The notes beneath the pieces were generated by a model, which saw only the letters and a list, made by a program, of their open reading frames with translations, was not told where the DNA came from and searched no databases. A DNA stretch of 64,000 nt, taken from Rhodoferax sp. AJA081-3. GTDB lineage: Bacteria > Pseudomonadota > Gammaproteobacteria > Burkholderiales > Burkholderiaceae_C. The stretch is taken from NCBI RefSeq assembly GCF_017798165.1, contig NZ_CP059068.1:3534001-3598000 (forward strand). Reading direction: 5' to 3'. Position 1 is the first letter of the stretch, and the number at the start of each line of letters is the position of its first letter. Of the stretch, positions 37,282 through 45,885 are shown one piece after another. The translations under genes and the position numbers were made by a program.

Positions 37282-37968
37282 GTGCTCTACGGTTATTTGC
37301 CAGCCATTCTGGAGGGGCTGGGCCTGACGCTGCGCGTCTCAGCCCTGTCACTCGCCATAGCCTGTGTCTTCGGCCTGATAGGCGCTGCCGCCAAGTTGTC
37401 GGGCTCGCGCGCGGCCCGCTGGAGCGCCGAGGTCTACACCACCTTGATCCGTGGCATGCCCGAGCTGGTGCTGATGCTGCTGATTTTCTACGGCGGCCAG
37501 ATCGGCATCAACAAACTGGCCGAATCCCAAGGCTGGGACTACATCGACATCCCGCCGTTCATTGCTGGTGTGTTGACCATAGGTTTTATCTTTGGCGCCT
37601 ACCTGACCGAAACTTTCCGCGGGGCCATTCTGGCCGTACCCAAGGGGCAGGCGGAGGCCGGCCTGGCATTTGCCATGTCACGCAATATGGTGTGGCGGCG
37701 TATCGTGCTGCCGCAAATGGTGCGCCATGCCATCCCCGGCTTTGCCAACAACTGGCTGATCATGATCAAGGCATCGGCACTGGTGTCCATCATCGGGCTG
37801 GACGACATGGTGCACCGCGCCGGCCTGGCTGCAGCGTCTACCCGCGCGCCTTTCACCTTTTATGTGGCCGTGGCGCTGATTTATCTGACGCTGACCAGTG
37901 TCTCCATCTTTGCCCTGTCGCGTGTAGAAGCGCGCTTCAGCCTGGGCGTGAAGAAAGTGCAGTTCTGA
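37282..37968 (+). CDS. Polar amino-acid ABC transporter permease (HisQ/ArtQ-like)
   Basis: A 228-residue inner-membrane permease with five or so helices. The EAA loop reads GAILAVPKGQAEAGLAFAMSRNMVWRRIVLPQ, which contacts the ATPase. GTG start at 37282. The N-terminal LRVSALSLAIACVFGLIGA helix and the overall length fit HisQ. It ends one base before the next permease gene starts. With the neighbouring HisM-like and HisP-like proteins it would form the importer for the upstream binding protein. Confidence 0.9.
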   Translation: MLYGYLPAILEGLGLTLRVSALSLAIACVFGLIGAAAKLSGSRAARWSAEVYTTLIRGMPELVLMLLIFYGGQIGINKLAESQGWDYIDIPPFIAGVLTIGFIFGAYLTETFRGAILAVPKGQAEAGLAFAMSRNMVWRRIVLPQMVRHAIPGFANNWLIMIKASALVSIIGLDDMVHRAGLAAASTRAPFTFYVAVALIYLTLTSVSIFALSRVEARFSLGVKKVQF

Positions 37969-37969
37969 C

Positions 37970-38743
37970 ATGCAATGGCAAACCATTTTTGAAAGCCTGC
38001 CGCTGTATGTGGAAGGCATCCGCACCACGCTGGTCCTGTTGGTCATCAGCCTGCTGAGCTCGTTTGTACTGGCCGTGCCGCTAGCGGTAGCACGGGTATC
38101 GGCCAAACCCTGGTTGTCCAAACCCGTGTGGTTCTATACTTATGTGCTGCGCGGCACACCATTGCTGGTGCAGCTGTTCATCCTGTACCACGGCCTGGCC
38201 CAGTTTGAAGCCGTGCGGGAGAGTGCAGCCTGGGTGTTGCTGCGCAATGCCTGGTTCTGCGCCTGGCTGGCGTTCACGCTGAACTCCACCGCCTACACCA
38301 CCGAGATTTTTGCCGGCGCGCTCAAAGCCACCAATAACGGCGAGATCGAAGCGGCCCGCAGTTATGGCCTCAGCGGCTTCACGCTGTACCGCCGTATCTT
38401 GTTGCCCAGTGCGCTGCGCCGTGCGCTGCCGCAGTACAGCAACGAGGTGGTGGGCCTGATGCACGCCACGGCCATTGCCAGCACGGTCACGCTGGTGGAC
38501 ATCACCCGGGTGGCGCGCGACGTATATGCCAACACCTTGCTGGTGACCGAGTCCTTTGGTGTGGCGGCCGTCATCTACTTTGTGCTGACCTTCAGCCTGG
38601 TTGGCCTCTTCAAGCTGCTGGAACGTCGCTTCCTGCGCCACCTGCAGCCACAGCAGAACCGCACCGTCAAAGCCGCTCCCCATACCCTGCAAGCCGTTGC
38701 CGCGGCATCACCCACACCGCGGCCTGCCGCCAAGACTTCCTAA
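37970..38743 (+). CDS. Polar amino-acid ABC transporter permease (HisM-like)
   Basis: A 257-residue second permease. It has five predicted helices and the EAA motif GALKATNNGEIEAARSYGLSGFTLYRRILLPSALRRALP. The VLRGTPLLVQLFILYHGLAQFE segment is typical of HisM. A Pro/Ala-rich cytoplasmic tail of about 40 residues is an extension. Arranged tandemly after the HisQ-like gene and 15 bases before the M14 hydrolase gene. Confidence 0.9.
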   Translation: MQWQTIFESLPLYVEGIRTTLVLLVISLLSSFVLAVPLAVARVSAKPWLSKPVWFYTYVLRGTPLLVQLFILYHGLAQFEAVRESAAWVLLRNAWFCAWLAFTLNSTAYTTEIFAGALKATNNGEIEAARSYGLSGFTLYRRILLPSALRRALPQYSNEVVGLMHATAIASTVTLVDITRVARDVYANTLLVTESFGVAAVIYFVLTFSLVGLFKLLERRFLRHLQPQQNRTVKAAPHTLQAVAAASPTPRPAAKTS

Positions 38744-38758
38744 AACGCCTTTTTACCC

Positions 38759-39874
38759 ATGCAAACCCAAACCATCGAACTCCAAAGCGGATCGCCCGGC
38801 ATTCGCCAGTCCTTGCAAGTCCTGCGTTTTGGCAAGCCCGGCGCCCGGCCCAAGGTCTACATCCAAAGCGCGCTGCACGCCGATGAAGTGCCCGCTATTC
38901 TGGTGGCCCAGCATTTGGTGCCTTTGCTGTCACAAGCCGAAGTTGAGGGCCGTATCGCCGGTGAAATTGTGCTGGTGCCCTTTGCCAACCCCATAGGCTT
39001 GGGACAAACCTTGTTGGGCCAACACCAGGGGCGTTTTGACCTGCGCGACGGTGGCAACTTCAACCGGGGCTATGCCGAACTGGCCGCCAAGGTGGCAGAG
39101 CGTGTGCTCCCAAGCTTGACCCAGGACATGGCGCACAACACGCAGACCATCCGCAAGGCCCTGGTGCAGGCGGTGGATGCATTGACCGCCGCCAATCCCA
39201 CACAGGATCTGAAAATCAAACTGCTGGGCATGGCCGTGGATGCCGATGTGGTGCTGGACCTGCACTGCGACACCGACGCGGTGATGCATGTGTATGCCCT
39301 CACGCCGCAGGCCGCCATCGCCGAGCAGCTCGGCGCGGCGCTGGGTGCCCGGGCCCTGTTGCTGGCCACCGAGTCGGGTGACTCCCCGTTCGACGAAGCC
39401 TGCACCCGGCCCTGGTTTGAGTTGCAGAAGCTGCTGCCCGAGTATCCGATCGACCTGGCCTGTTTTGGCGCTACGGTGGAGTTGCGGGGCGAGGCCGATA
39501 CCAGCCACCTGCTGGCCGAACAGGACGCGCAGGGTCTGTGTGCCTTTCTGGCGCAGCGCGGTGTGTTGACCGGCATGGCCGAGTCGCTGCGCAGCCCCCA
39601 GTGTGTGCCCACGCCGCTGTCAGGCTCCGAGCCCATCACCGCGCCCCATGCGGGGGTGGTGGTGTTCCACCGCACGCCCGGTGAACGGGTGGTGGCGGGG
39701 GATGTGATTGCGGATGTGGTGGACGCGCTGACCGGCAATGTGACCCAGCTGCGCTGCAAGTCCGACGGTTTGTTGTATGCCCGTTGTGGCTCGCGCTGGG
39801 CTGTGCCGGGTAAACGCCTGGCCAAGATTGCCGGCACTTCGCTGGCGCGCACTGGAAAGTTGCTCAGCCCCTAA
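38759..39874 (+). CDS. M14-type zinc hydrolase (succinylglutamate desuccinylase/aspartoacylase family); candidate beta-Asp-Arg hydrolase
   Basis: A 371-residue cytoplasmic protein; no signal peptide. Predicted zinc ligands are His40 and Glu43 (SALHADEVPA) and His169 (VLDLHCDTD). FNRGY (101-105) could bind the substrate carboxylate. Glu241 (GATVELRG) is the likely catalytic Glu. Relatives remove succinyl from succinylglutamate (AstE) or acetyl from N-acetylaspartate. beta-Asp-Arg is chemically an amino-succinyl arginine, so this fold suits hydrolysis to Asp and Arg. It lies inside an operon opposite an exported cyanophycinase and upstream of arginase, which supports that role. A dedicated cyanophycin-dipeptide hydrolase (CphZ) has been reported; whether this protein belongs to it needs alignment. 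Confidence 0.82.
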   Translation: MQTQTIELQSGSPGIRQSLQVLRFGKPGARPKVYIQSALHADEVPAILVAQHLVPLLSQAEVEGRIAGEIVLVPFANPIGLGQTLLGQHQGRFDLRDGGNFNRGYAELAAKVAERVLPSLTQDMAHNTQTIRKALVQAVDALTAANPTQDLKIKLLGMAVDADVVLDLHCDTDAVMHVYALTPQAAIAEQLGAALGARALLLATESGDSPFDEACTRPWFELQKLLPEYPIDLACFGATVELRGEADTSHLLAEQDAQGLCAFLAQRGVLTGMAESLRSPQCVPTPLSGSEPITAPHAGVVVFHRTPGERVVAGDVIADVVDALTGNVTQLRCKSDGLLYARCGSRWAVPGKRLAKIAGTSLARTGKLLSP

Positions 39875-39928
39875 GCCTTAAGCCCTCAGCGCTTGGCTCC
39901 CCATCACACCACTTTGAGAGATATTTCC

Positions 39929-40702
39929 ATGTCATCCCACACCATCCTGCAAGGACTGGACATCTGCAAACGTTTTGGCAGCAACGAAGTGCTCAAGGGC
40001 GTAAGCGTCACCGCCAACAAGGGCGACGTGATCTCCATGATCGGCTCCAGCGGTTCCGGCAAAAGCACGTTTTTGCGCTGCCTCAATCTGCTGGAGCAGC
40101 CCAACGCGGGGCGTATCGTGCTGGACGGCGAAGAGTTGCAGATGGTGCCCGACAAGCAGGGTGCCCTCAAGGTCAGCAGCCAGGCCCAGCTGCAACAGCT
40201 GCGTGCCCAAGTCTCCATGGTGTTCCAGCACTTCAATTTGTGGGCCCATATGACGGCGCTGGAGAACGTGATCGAAGCGCCCATCCACGCCTTGGGGTTG
40301 AGTAAGGCCGAGGCCACCGAGCGTGCCCATGCCTACCTGCAGCGTGTAGGCGTGTACCACCGCAAGGACGCCTTTCCGGCCCATCTTTCGGGCGGTGAAC
40401 AACAGCGGGTTGCCATTGCCCGTGCCCTGGCCATGGAGCCCAAGGTCATGCTGTTTGACGAGCCCACCTCGGCGCTGGACCCCGAGCTAGTGGGTGAGGT
40501 GCTGCGCGTGATGCGATCTGTGGCCGAAGAAGGCCGCACCATGGTGGTGGTGACGCACGAGATGGGTTTTGCGCGCGAGGTCAGCAACCAGTTGGTCTTT
40601 CTGCACAAGGGGCAGATCGAGGAGCAGGGGGACCCGGCCGAGGTGTTGTCGCGTCCGCGCAGCGAGCGCCTGCGCGCCTTTTTGTCCAACAGCCTGAAGT
40701 AA
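39929..40702 (+). CDS. Polar amino-acid ABC transporter ATPase (HisP-like)
   Basis: A 257-residue ATPase from the ATG at 39929, with GAGAG upstream; the frame is open to 39893. Walker A is GSSGSGKST, the signature [18 protein letters not shown], and Walker [12 protein letters not shown]. The insert [21 protein letters not shown] is the HisP-specific variant, supporting basic amino acids as cargo. It completes the importer with the two permeases and the binding protein of the same operon. Confidence 0.92.
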   Translation: MSSHTILQGLDICKRFGSNEVLKGVSVTANKGDVISMIGSSGSGKSTFLRCLNLLEQPNAGRIVLDGEELQMVPDKQGALKVSSQAQLQQLRAQVSMVFQHFNLWAHMTALENVIEAPIHALGLSKAEATERAHAYLQRVGVYHRKDAFPAHLSGGEQQRVAIARALAMEPKVMLFDEPTSALDPELVGEVLRVMRSVAEEGRTMVVVTHEMGFAREVSNQLVFLHKGQIEEQGDPAEVLSRPRSERLRAFLSNSLK

Positions 40703-40723
40703 ATCCACCGAGGAGCCCCATCC

Positions 40724-41662
40724 ATGACCCGCTACATCGACGTGGCCGACATGCAGCAACTGGTGCTGCACCATGGTATTGAACGCATGATGGCTGAAAT
40801 GGCCGAGTGCATCCGTACGGACTTTGTGCGCTGGGCGGGTTGTGACACGTTTCCGCGCGCTGCCATGGCCTGTGGGGTGCTGGCCGATGGTGCCACGGGT
40901 TATCCCACTCTGGTGAGTGAGCGGACCATCACCACCGCTTTGCGCACGGCCGCCACCTCGGCGCTGGCGGCCAAGGCTTTGGCACGCCGCAACAGCCGCA
41001 GCATGGCCTTGATCGGCAATGGTGCACTGAGCGAGTTCCAGGCCATTGCCTTCATGACCCAGTTGCGCATCGACGAACTGCGGGTGTTTGATGTGGACCG
41101 CCAGGCGACCGACAAGCTGGTCAACAATCTGGCGCCCTATGCCCAGCGCGGCACCGTACGCATCGTGCGTGCGGCGTCCATACGCGAAGCCGTGCGCGGC
41201 GCCGACATCGTGACCACCGCCACGGCCGACAAGGCCAATGCCACCATACTGACCGATGACCTGATCGAACCAGGCATGCACATCAATGCGGTGGGTTGTG
41301 ATGGTCCCGGCAAGACCGAGCTGCAGCCCAGCATCCTGCTGCGCTCCAAAGTGTTTGTGGAATACGAGCCGCAGGCCCGCGTGGCAGGCGAGCTGCAGCA
41401 AATGCCGGACGACTTTCAGGCCCACGCCTTGTGGAAGGTATTGGCACGCCAACTGCCGGGTCGCGACACGGCCCGGCAAGTCACGCTGTTTGACTCGGTC
41501 GGGTTTGTGCTGGAAGACTTGTCGGCCCTGCGTTACATCCACAACCTGTCCCGAAAAATGGGCATTGGCAGCACGGCCTACCTGGTGCCCGCGTTGCGTG
41601 CCCCCAAAGACCTGTTCGCTTTTGCAACCACCGCACGCCCCGCGCTGCGCCAAGCCGCATGA
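40724..41662 (+). CDS. Ornithine cyclodeaminase family protein with an internal deletion
   Basis: NAD-dependent conversion of ornithine to proline plus ammonia is the family reaction. The Rossmann part is intact: [15 protein letters not shown], then [17 protein letters not shown]. The catalytic-Asp region [14 protein letters not shown] is also present. The protein has 312 residues against about 350. Compared with my knowledge of the family, about 38 residues are missing after TFPRAAMA. That stretch normally includes the GFKYVNGHP segment with a substrate-binding lysine. The frame is intact. The enzyme may be inactive, altered, or the deletion may be an assembly fault. Its stop overlaps the arginase start (ATGA). 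Confidence 0.82.
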   Translation: MTRYIDVADMQQLVLHHGIERMMAEMAECIRTDFVRWAGCDTFPRAAMACGVLADGATGYPTLVSERTITTALRTAATSALAAKALARRNSRSMALIGNGALSEFQAIAFMTQLRIDELRVFDVDRQATDKLVNNLAPYAQRGTVRIVRAASIREAVRGADIVTTATADKANATILTDDLIEPGMHINAVGCDGPGKTELQPSILLRSKVFVEYEPQARVAGELQQMPDDFQAHALWKVLARQLPGRDTARQVTLFDSVGFVLEDLSALRYIHNLSRKMGIGSTAYLVPALRAPKDLFAFATTARPALRQAA

Positions 41663-42567
41663 ATACACGTGTACTGCAACTGATAGGTGCCGAAGTGGGC
41701 GAGGGCGCCAGCGATGGTGGTTGTAAATGGGCGCAGCCAGCCCTGCGCGAACGCGGCATACAGCTGGCGCTGTCGGCGACCGGGCGGGTGGTGACCTGGG
41801 GTGATCCTGTGACCGCCCAGCCCCTGCGTGCCAGCAATCGCCTGGACGCGATCGAACACTTCTCGTTGCGCCTGGCCGCCGCGGTGGAGAAAACGCTGCG
41901 GGATGGCAAACAACCCCTGGTGCTGGGTGGTGACCACTCCAGCGCGGCCGGCACCTGGAGTGGTGTGGCCCAGTTTTTGCGCCCGGTTGGGCGATTGGGC
42001 CTGATTTGGATAGACGCCCACATGGATGCCCACACACCGCAGACATCGGACAGCCAGGCGCCGCACGGCATGCCGCTGGCCGCGCTGCTGGGCCACGGGT
42101 CCGACGGCATGGCCGCGTTGTACGGTTGGCGCGGAAAACTGTTGCCCCACAACGTGGTGGTTATCGGTGCCCGCAGTTACGAGCCGGCCGAGGCCGAACT
42201 GCTCGCGGCGCTCAATGTGCGGGTGATGACCATGGAAGAAGTGTTGGACCGCAGCTTTGCGGTTTGCTTCAACGAGGCCCGCAACCAGGTCACGCGCGAC
42301 ACCGTAGGCTGGGGCCTGACGCTGGACCTGGATGGGCTGGACCCACTCGATGCACCGGGCACCGGCACGCCAGTAGAGACCGGCATCCGCCTGGCCGACG
42401 CGTTGCCGGTGTTGGCACAGTGCAGCACTGACCCGACCTTTGTGGCCATGGAGCTGGCCGAATACAACCCCTTGCGCGATTTTGGTGGCCACACGGCAGA
42501 GGCCGCCAAACAACTGGTGTGCGCGGCACTGGCTCCCGGAGAACCGGTGCAGGCCCTGGCGGCCTGA
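41659..42567 (+). CDS. rocF: Arginase
   Basis: Manganese enzyme hydrolysing arginine to ornithine and urea. It has 302 residues. All metal-binding motifs are present: GGDHSSA, IDAHMDAHTP and LDLDGLDPLDAPGTGTP. HGMPLAALLGHG follows the second motif, as in bacterial arginases. Last gene of the scavenging operon; translation is coupled to the ornithine cyclodeaminase-like gene. Agmatinase is less likely because of the arginine/ornithine context. Confidence 0.88.
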   Translation: MNTRVLQLIGAEVGEGASDGGCKWAQPALRERGIQLALSATGRVVTWGDPVTAQPLRASNRLDAIEHFSLRLAAAVEKTLRDGKQPLVLGGDHSSAAGTWSGVAQFLRPVGRLGLIWIDAHMDAHTPQTSDSQAPHGMPLAALLGHGSDGMAALYGWRGKLLPHNVVVIGARSYEPAEAELLAALNVRVMTMEEVLDRSFAVCFNEARNQVTRDTVGWGLTLDLDGLDPLDAPGTGTPVETGIRLADALPVLAQCSTDPTFVAMELAEYNPLRDFGGHTAEAAKQLVCAALAPGEPVQALAA

Positions 42568-42627
42568 GAGACTGCGGGTATTGGCATTGGCATGGATCTG
42601 AATGCCATTTGCGGCAACTCTTTAAGC

Positions 42628-42682
42628 CAAATCGGCCTCTAGCCCCCGAGTAATATAAATAATACGCTATTGTTTTTATAGT
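42628..42682 (+). repeat. Dispersed short repeat, family A
   Basis: One of the best-preserved copies: AAATCGGCCTCTAGCCCCCG, an AT-rich middle, then the hairpin GCTAT-TGTTTTT-ATAG. It lies between the two transporter operons. Confidence 0.72.
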
Positions 42683-42874
42683 ATTCCGGTTGTGCTGAAC
42701 CGGCAGCCTGGCCTTGGGCGCAACGCTGCCGGTCGCGTACTTGAAGCCCTGCGTTACCGCATCCCGCCGGAACGTCAGCACAAAACGCAGCGGGATGTAG
42801 CTGTCCGACGGCGCACTTTACAGGTGCGTCGCGCATGCTGGTGGGCGTGTGGTTCACAGTTTGGGTGCGCAAAT

Positions 42875-42908
42875 CTTGTATACCAGTGACTTGCAAGTGG
42901 CATACAAG
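42875..42908. promoter_or_regulatory. Putative GntR operator
   Basis: Inverted repeat CTTGTAT (42875-42881) and ATACAAG (42902-42908) just upstream of the GntR gene, with a palindromic centre ACTTGCAAGT. A related sequence CTTGCATACAAG occurs at 43635-43646, before the transporter genes. TTGTATAC-like half-sites are common for FCD-type GntR regulators. Confidence 0.55.
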
Positions 42909-42927
42909 TTGCTCACAGCTTGCGGGT

Positions 42928-43701
42928 ATGACCAGCGCAACCGACATCAGCAACCGCATCATTGAAGCCGTCATGGCCCAAAAGCTGGCCCCCGGCGCAC
43001 GCCTCGGGGAGCAGCAGCTGGCCATGTTGTTTGATTGCAGCCGCACCATCGTGCGTGAGGCATTGACCCAGTTGGCCGCCCGCGGCATCGTCACCGTCAG
43101 CAGCCGGCGTGGCTGGTATGTGATTGAACCCTCGCTGTCCGAAGCGCGTGAAGCCTTTGAGGCCCGTCGCGTCATCGAGATGGGCCTGATCCGCTGCACC
43201 ACCTCCGTCAGCAAAGTTGCAATCAAACAACTCAAGGCCCATCTTGCCAAGGAGAAGGCAGCGGTCAAAGGCGACGACGTGGGTCTGCGCAGCTTCCTGT
43301 TGGGCGATTTTCATGTGTGTCTGGCCGAATGCCTGGGCAATAACCTGCTGGCCGACACGCTACGCGACTTCACGGCGCGCACCACGCTGATTGCGATGTT
43401 GTACCAGTCGTCCCACGACGCCGCGCATTCGTGTGCGGAGCATGTGGAGATTGTGGCGGCGCTCGAACAGAGCGACTGGGCGCGCGCCGAGCAACTGATG
43501 CAAACCCATATCGGTCATGTGCAGGCCGCGCTCAAGCTGGAAACCGCCAGTGGCGACCCGCTGGCCGAACTTCGCCACGCGCTCAAACCTTTGTCTGGCG
43601 CATCTGCCACCGCCGGCGCCACACCGGCACAGGACTTGCATACAAGCCCTTCCAAGAAATCCCCCAAAGACCCATCCACCTACCTAGGAGCTCTGTTATG
43701 A
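42928..43701 (+). CDS. GntR-family (FCD) transcriptional regulator
   Basis: A 257-residue regulator from the ATG at 42928; an upstream extension to 42835 would run through the operator. The N-terminal winged helix has LGEQQLAMLFDCSRTIVREALTQLAARGIV. A helical FCD ligand domain with conserved Asp/His positions (DFHVCLAE, SCAEHVEIVAAL) follows. The last ~35 residues are a low-complexity Ala/Thr/Ser/Pro-rich tail. Its stop overlaps the next start by four bases (ATGA), tying its synthesis to the transporter operon. FCD regulators usually sense small carboxylic acids or amino acids. Confidence 0.88.
   Translation: MTSATDISNRIIEAVMAQKLAPGARLGEQQLAMLFDCSRTIVREALTQLAARGIVTVSSRRGWYVIEPSLSEAREAFEARRVIEMGLIRCTTSVSKVAIKQLKAHLAKEKAAVKGDDVGLRSFLLGDFHVCLAECLGNNLLADTLRDFTARTTLIAMLYQSSHDAAHSCAEHVEIVAALEQSDWARAEQLMQTHIGHVQAALKLETASGDPLAELRHALKPLSGASATAGATPAQDLHTSPSKKSPKDPSTYLGALL
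43635..43646. promoter_or_regulatory. Second GntR-like half-palindrome
   Basis: CTTGCATACAAG, near-palindromic, within the 3' end of the GntR gene and about 52 bases before the binding-protein start. It shares the ATACAAG arm with the site at 42902-42908. Confidence 0.4.
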
Positions 43702-44510
43702 AACTGGTTCAACTCAACAAACGCCACTTCAGTCTGGCATTGGCCTGTGCAGCCATGCTGACCGCCACCGCCACCGCCACCGCCGCCCAGGCGCAAACCG
43801 CGCTGGATGACGTGCTGAAAAGCAAAGTGCTCAAGGTCGCCGTGCAAACCGACTCCGCGCCCTATGGATTTGTTGGCACCGATCTCAAACCCATTGGCTT
43901 GGATATCGACATGGCCAATTACATTGGCAAGAAGCTGGGCGTGGCCGTGGAACTGGTGCCGGTGGTCAGTGCCAGCCGCATCCCTGCCCTGCAAACCCGC
44001 AAGGCTGATCTGGTGATTGCTACCTTGGGCAAAAACCCGGACCGCGAAAAAGTCATCGACTTTGCATCCGCCTATTCGCCGTTCTTCCAGGCCGTGTTTG
44101 GCCCTAAAAATATTCCCGTGAAGAGCTTTGCCGATCTGGCCGGCAAATCCGTGGGTGTAACCCGTGGCGCGATGGAAGACCAAGAGCTGGGCAAGGTTGC
44201 ACCCGCTGGCGTGGACACCAAACGTTTTGAAGACAACAACGCCACCATTGCCGCCTTTGTGTCCGGCCAGGTGCAGTTCGTGGCCTTGGGCGCCTCGGTG
44301 GCCGGCAACATGATGACCAAGAACCCGCAACTCTCCAGCGAATACAAACTGTTGCTCAAAGAAAGCCCCAACTTCATTGGTGTAGCCAAGGGCGAAGACA
44401 AGCTCAAGGCCAAGGTGAATGACATCGTGGCCGAGGCCAAGAAGACCGGCGAGCTGGACGCGCTGGCCAAGAAATGGCTGGGTCGCCCTGCCGGTGACCT
44501 CCCCATCTAA
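43698..44510 (+). CDS. Polar amino-acid ABC transporter substrate-binding protein
   Basis: A 270-residue periplasmic binding protein of family 3. The signal peptide ends in a Thr/Ala repeat (TATATATAAQAQ). The core pattern VLKVAVQTDSAPYGFVG, then GLDIDMANYIGKKLG and RKADLVIATLGKNPDREKVIDFA, fits glutamine/glutamate/aspartate-type binders better than the HisJ type. TAGGAG is upstream of the ATG. First structural gene after the GntR regulator, with two permeases and an ATPase downstream. The ligand is uncertain. Confidence 0.88.
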   Translation: MKLVQLNKRHFSLALACAAMLTATATATAAQAQTALDDVLKSKVLKVAVQTDSAPYGFVGTDLKPIGLDIDMANYIGKKLGVAVELVPVVSASRIPALQTRKADLVIATLGKNPDREKVIDFASAYSPFFQAVFGPKNIPVKSFADLAGKSVGVTRGAMEDQELGKVAPAGVDTKRFEDNNATIAAFVSGQVQFVALGASVAGNMMTKNPQLSSEYKLLLKESPNFIGVAKGEDKLKAKVNDIVAEAKKTGELDALAKKWLGRPAGDLPI

Positions 44511-44547
44511 GCGCTGAATCTTCTGTTGAAGCTCTGACGGCATCGCG

Positions 44548-45231
44548 ATGCGGATTCAACTCGACTTTATGGCGGTGCTATCCCAGTGGCCGCTCTTGCT
44601 GACTGGTGTGGCTTGGACCCTCTCGCTAACCGCCATCTCGGTGCTGCTGGGCACGCTGCTGGGTACGGCCTGCGCCTGGGTGCGTGCGCGTGGCTTTGGC
44701 GCCAACCTCGCCCCGGCCTGGTTGCAAGCCGCCGTGGGCGGCTATGTGGAGCTGATCCGCAACACACCCTTCATCGTGCAGCTGTTCTTCATCTTCTTTG
44801 GGTTGCCGGCTGCGGGTGTCAAGATTTCTGCCGAGACAGCTTCCGTCATCGCCATGGTGATCAACCTGGGGGCCTATGCCGCCGAGATCATCCGCGCGGG
44901 GCTGGAGGCCACGCCCAAGGGCCAGATCGAAGCCGCGCAAAGTCTGGCACTCAACCGAACCCAGACCTTTGTGTGGGTGGTGCTGCCACCGGCCTTGAAG
45001 AAGGTGTGGCCCAGCCTGGTCAGCCAGATCATCATCGTGATGCTGGGCTCCTCGGTCTGCGGGCAGATTTCGACCCAGGAGCTGAGCTACTCCGCGGACC
45101 TGATTCAGAGCAACAACTTCCGCTCGTTTGAGGCCTTCATTGTGGTGGGCGGTATCTACTTGGTGCTCTCCATTGGCACGCGGCAATTGCTCAACTGGGC
45201 GGGCGCCAAGTTTTTGTTTGGCAGGAGGTAG
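44548..45231 (+). CDS. Polar amino-acid ABC transporter permease 1
   Basis: A 227-residue permease (GlnP/GltJ type). Visible motifs are YVELIRNTPFIVQLFFIFFGLP and the EAA loop AGLEATPKGQIEAAQSLALNRTQTFVWVVLPPALK. Five predicted helices. It follows the binding protein by 37 bases and precedes the second permease by 3. Probably heterodimeric with it. Confidence 0.9.
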   Translation: MRIQLDFMAVLSQWPLLLTGVAWTLSLTAISVLLGTLLGTACAWVRARGFGANLAPAWLQAAVGGYVELIRNTPFIVQLFFIFFGLPAAGVKISAETASVIAMVINLGAYAAEIIRAGLEATPKGQIEAAQSLALNRTQTFVWVVLPPALKKVWPSLVSQIIIVMLGSSVCGQISTQELSYSADLIQSNNFRSFEAFIVVGGIYLVLSIGTRQLLNWAGAKFLFGRR

Positions 45232-45234
45232 ACC

Positions 45235-45885
45235 ATGGTTGACTTCTCGCTCTGGGACATCATCCGCAACCTGCTGCTGGCGGGCCGCTGGACCATTGGC
45301 CTGTCACTGATCGCTTTCATCGGCGGCAGCACAGTGGGCCTGCTCTTGCTGATGCTGCGCCTGACCAAGCTGCCTGCGGTCGAGCCACTGGTTGCGGCCT
45401 ACGTGCAACTGTTCCAGGGCATCCCGCTCTTGGTACAACTGTTCTTGGCCTACTACGGTTTGGGTTTGTTTGGCATCAACACCTCGCCCTGGGTGGCAGC
45501 GGGCATTGGGCTCACCCTGTATGCCAGCGCCTTTCTCACCGAAATCTGGCGTGGTTGTGTGGCAGCCATTCCCCGCGGCCAGTGGGAGGCATCCGAGAGC
45601 CTGGCGCTGAGCTTTTACGAACAACTGCGCTACATCATCCTGCCGCAGGCCGTCCGCATTGCGGTGCCTCCCACGGTGGGTTTTCTGGTGCAGGTCATCA
45701 AGGGCACGGCGCTGGCTTCCGTGATCGGTTTTATGGAGCTGACCAAGGTGGGCAAGACCATTGCCAATGCCACTTACAGCCCGTTCCTGATTTTTAGTTG
45801 CGTCGCAGTGATGTACTTTTTGCTGTGTTACCCCATCAGCCTGTACGCCAAGCACCTGGAGAGGAAGATCCATGTCCATCGTTGA
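45235..45885 (+). CDS. Polar amino-acid ABC transporter permease 2
   Basis: A 216-residue permease (GltK type) with YVQLFQGIPLLVQLFLAYYGLG and the EAA loop CVAAIPRGQWEASESLALSFYEQLRYIILPQA. It overlaps the ATPase gene by 14 bases, a tight operon. Pairs with the upstream permease. Confidence 0.9.
   Translation: MVDFSLWDIIRNLLLAGRWTIGLSLIAFIGGSTVGLLLLMLRLTKLPAVEPLVAAYVQLFQGIPLLVQLFLAYYGLGLFGINTSPWVAAGIGLTLYASAFLTEIWRGCVAAIPRGQWEASESLALSFYEQLRYIILPQAVRIAVPPTVGFLVQVIKGTALASVIGFMELTKVGKTIANATYSPFLIFSCVAVMYFLLCYPISLYAKHLERKIHVHR

Larger units (their letters stand above)
42568..42927. other. 360-bp spacer between arginase and the GntR gene
   Basis: It contains a possible weak hairpin after arginase (TGGCATT/AATGCCA, 42582-42588 and 42601-42607), a family A repeat (42628-42682) and a GntR-type inverted repeat (42875-42908). 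No gene seen. Confidence 0.6.

Noticed and set aside
42835..42927. Longer N-terminus for the GntR regulator
   Set aside because: The extra residues (MLVGVWFTVWVRK) do not fit the family and would place the operator-like repeat inside the gene.
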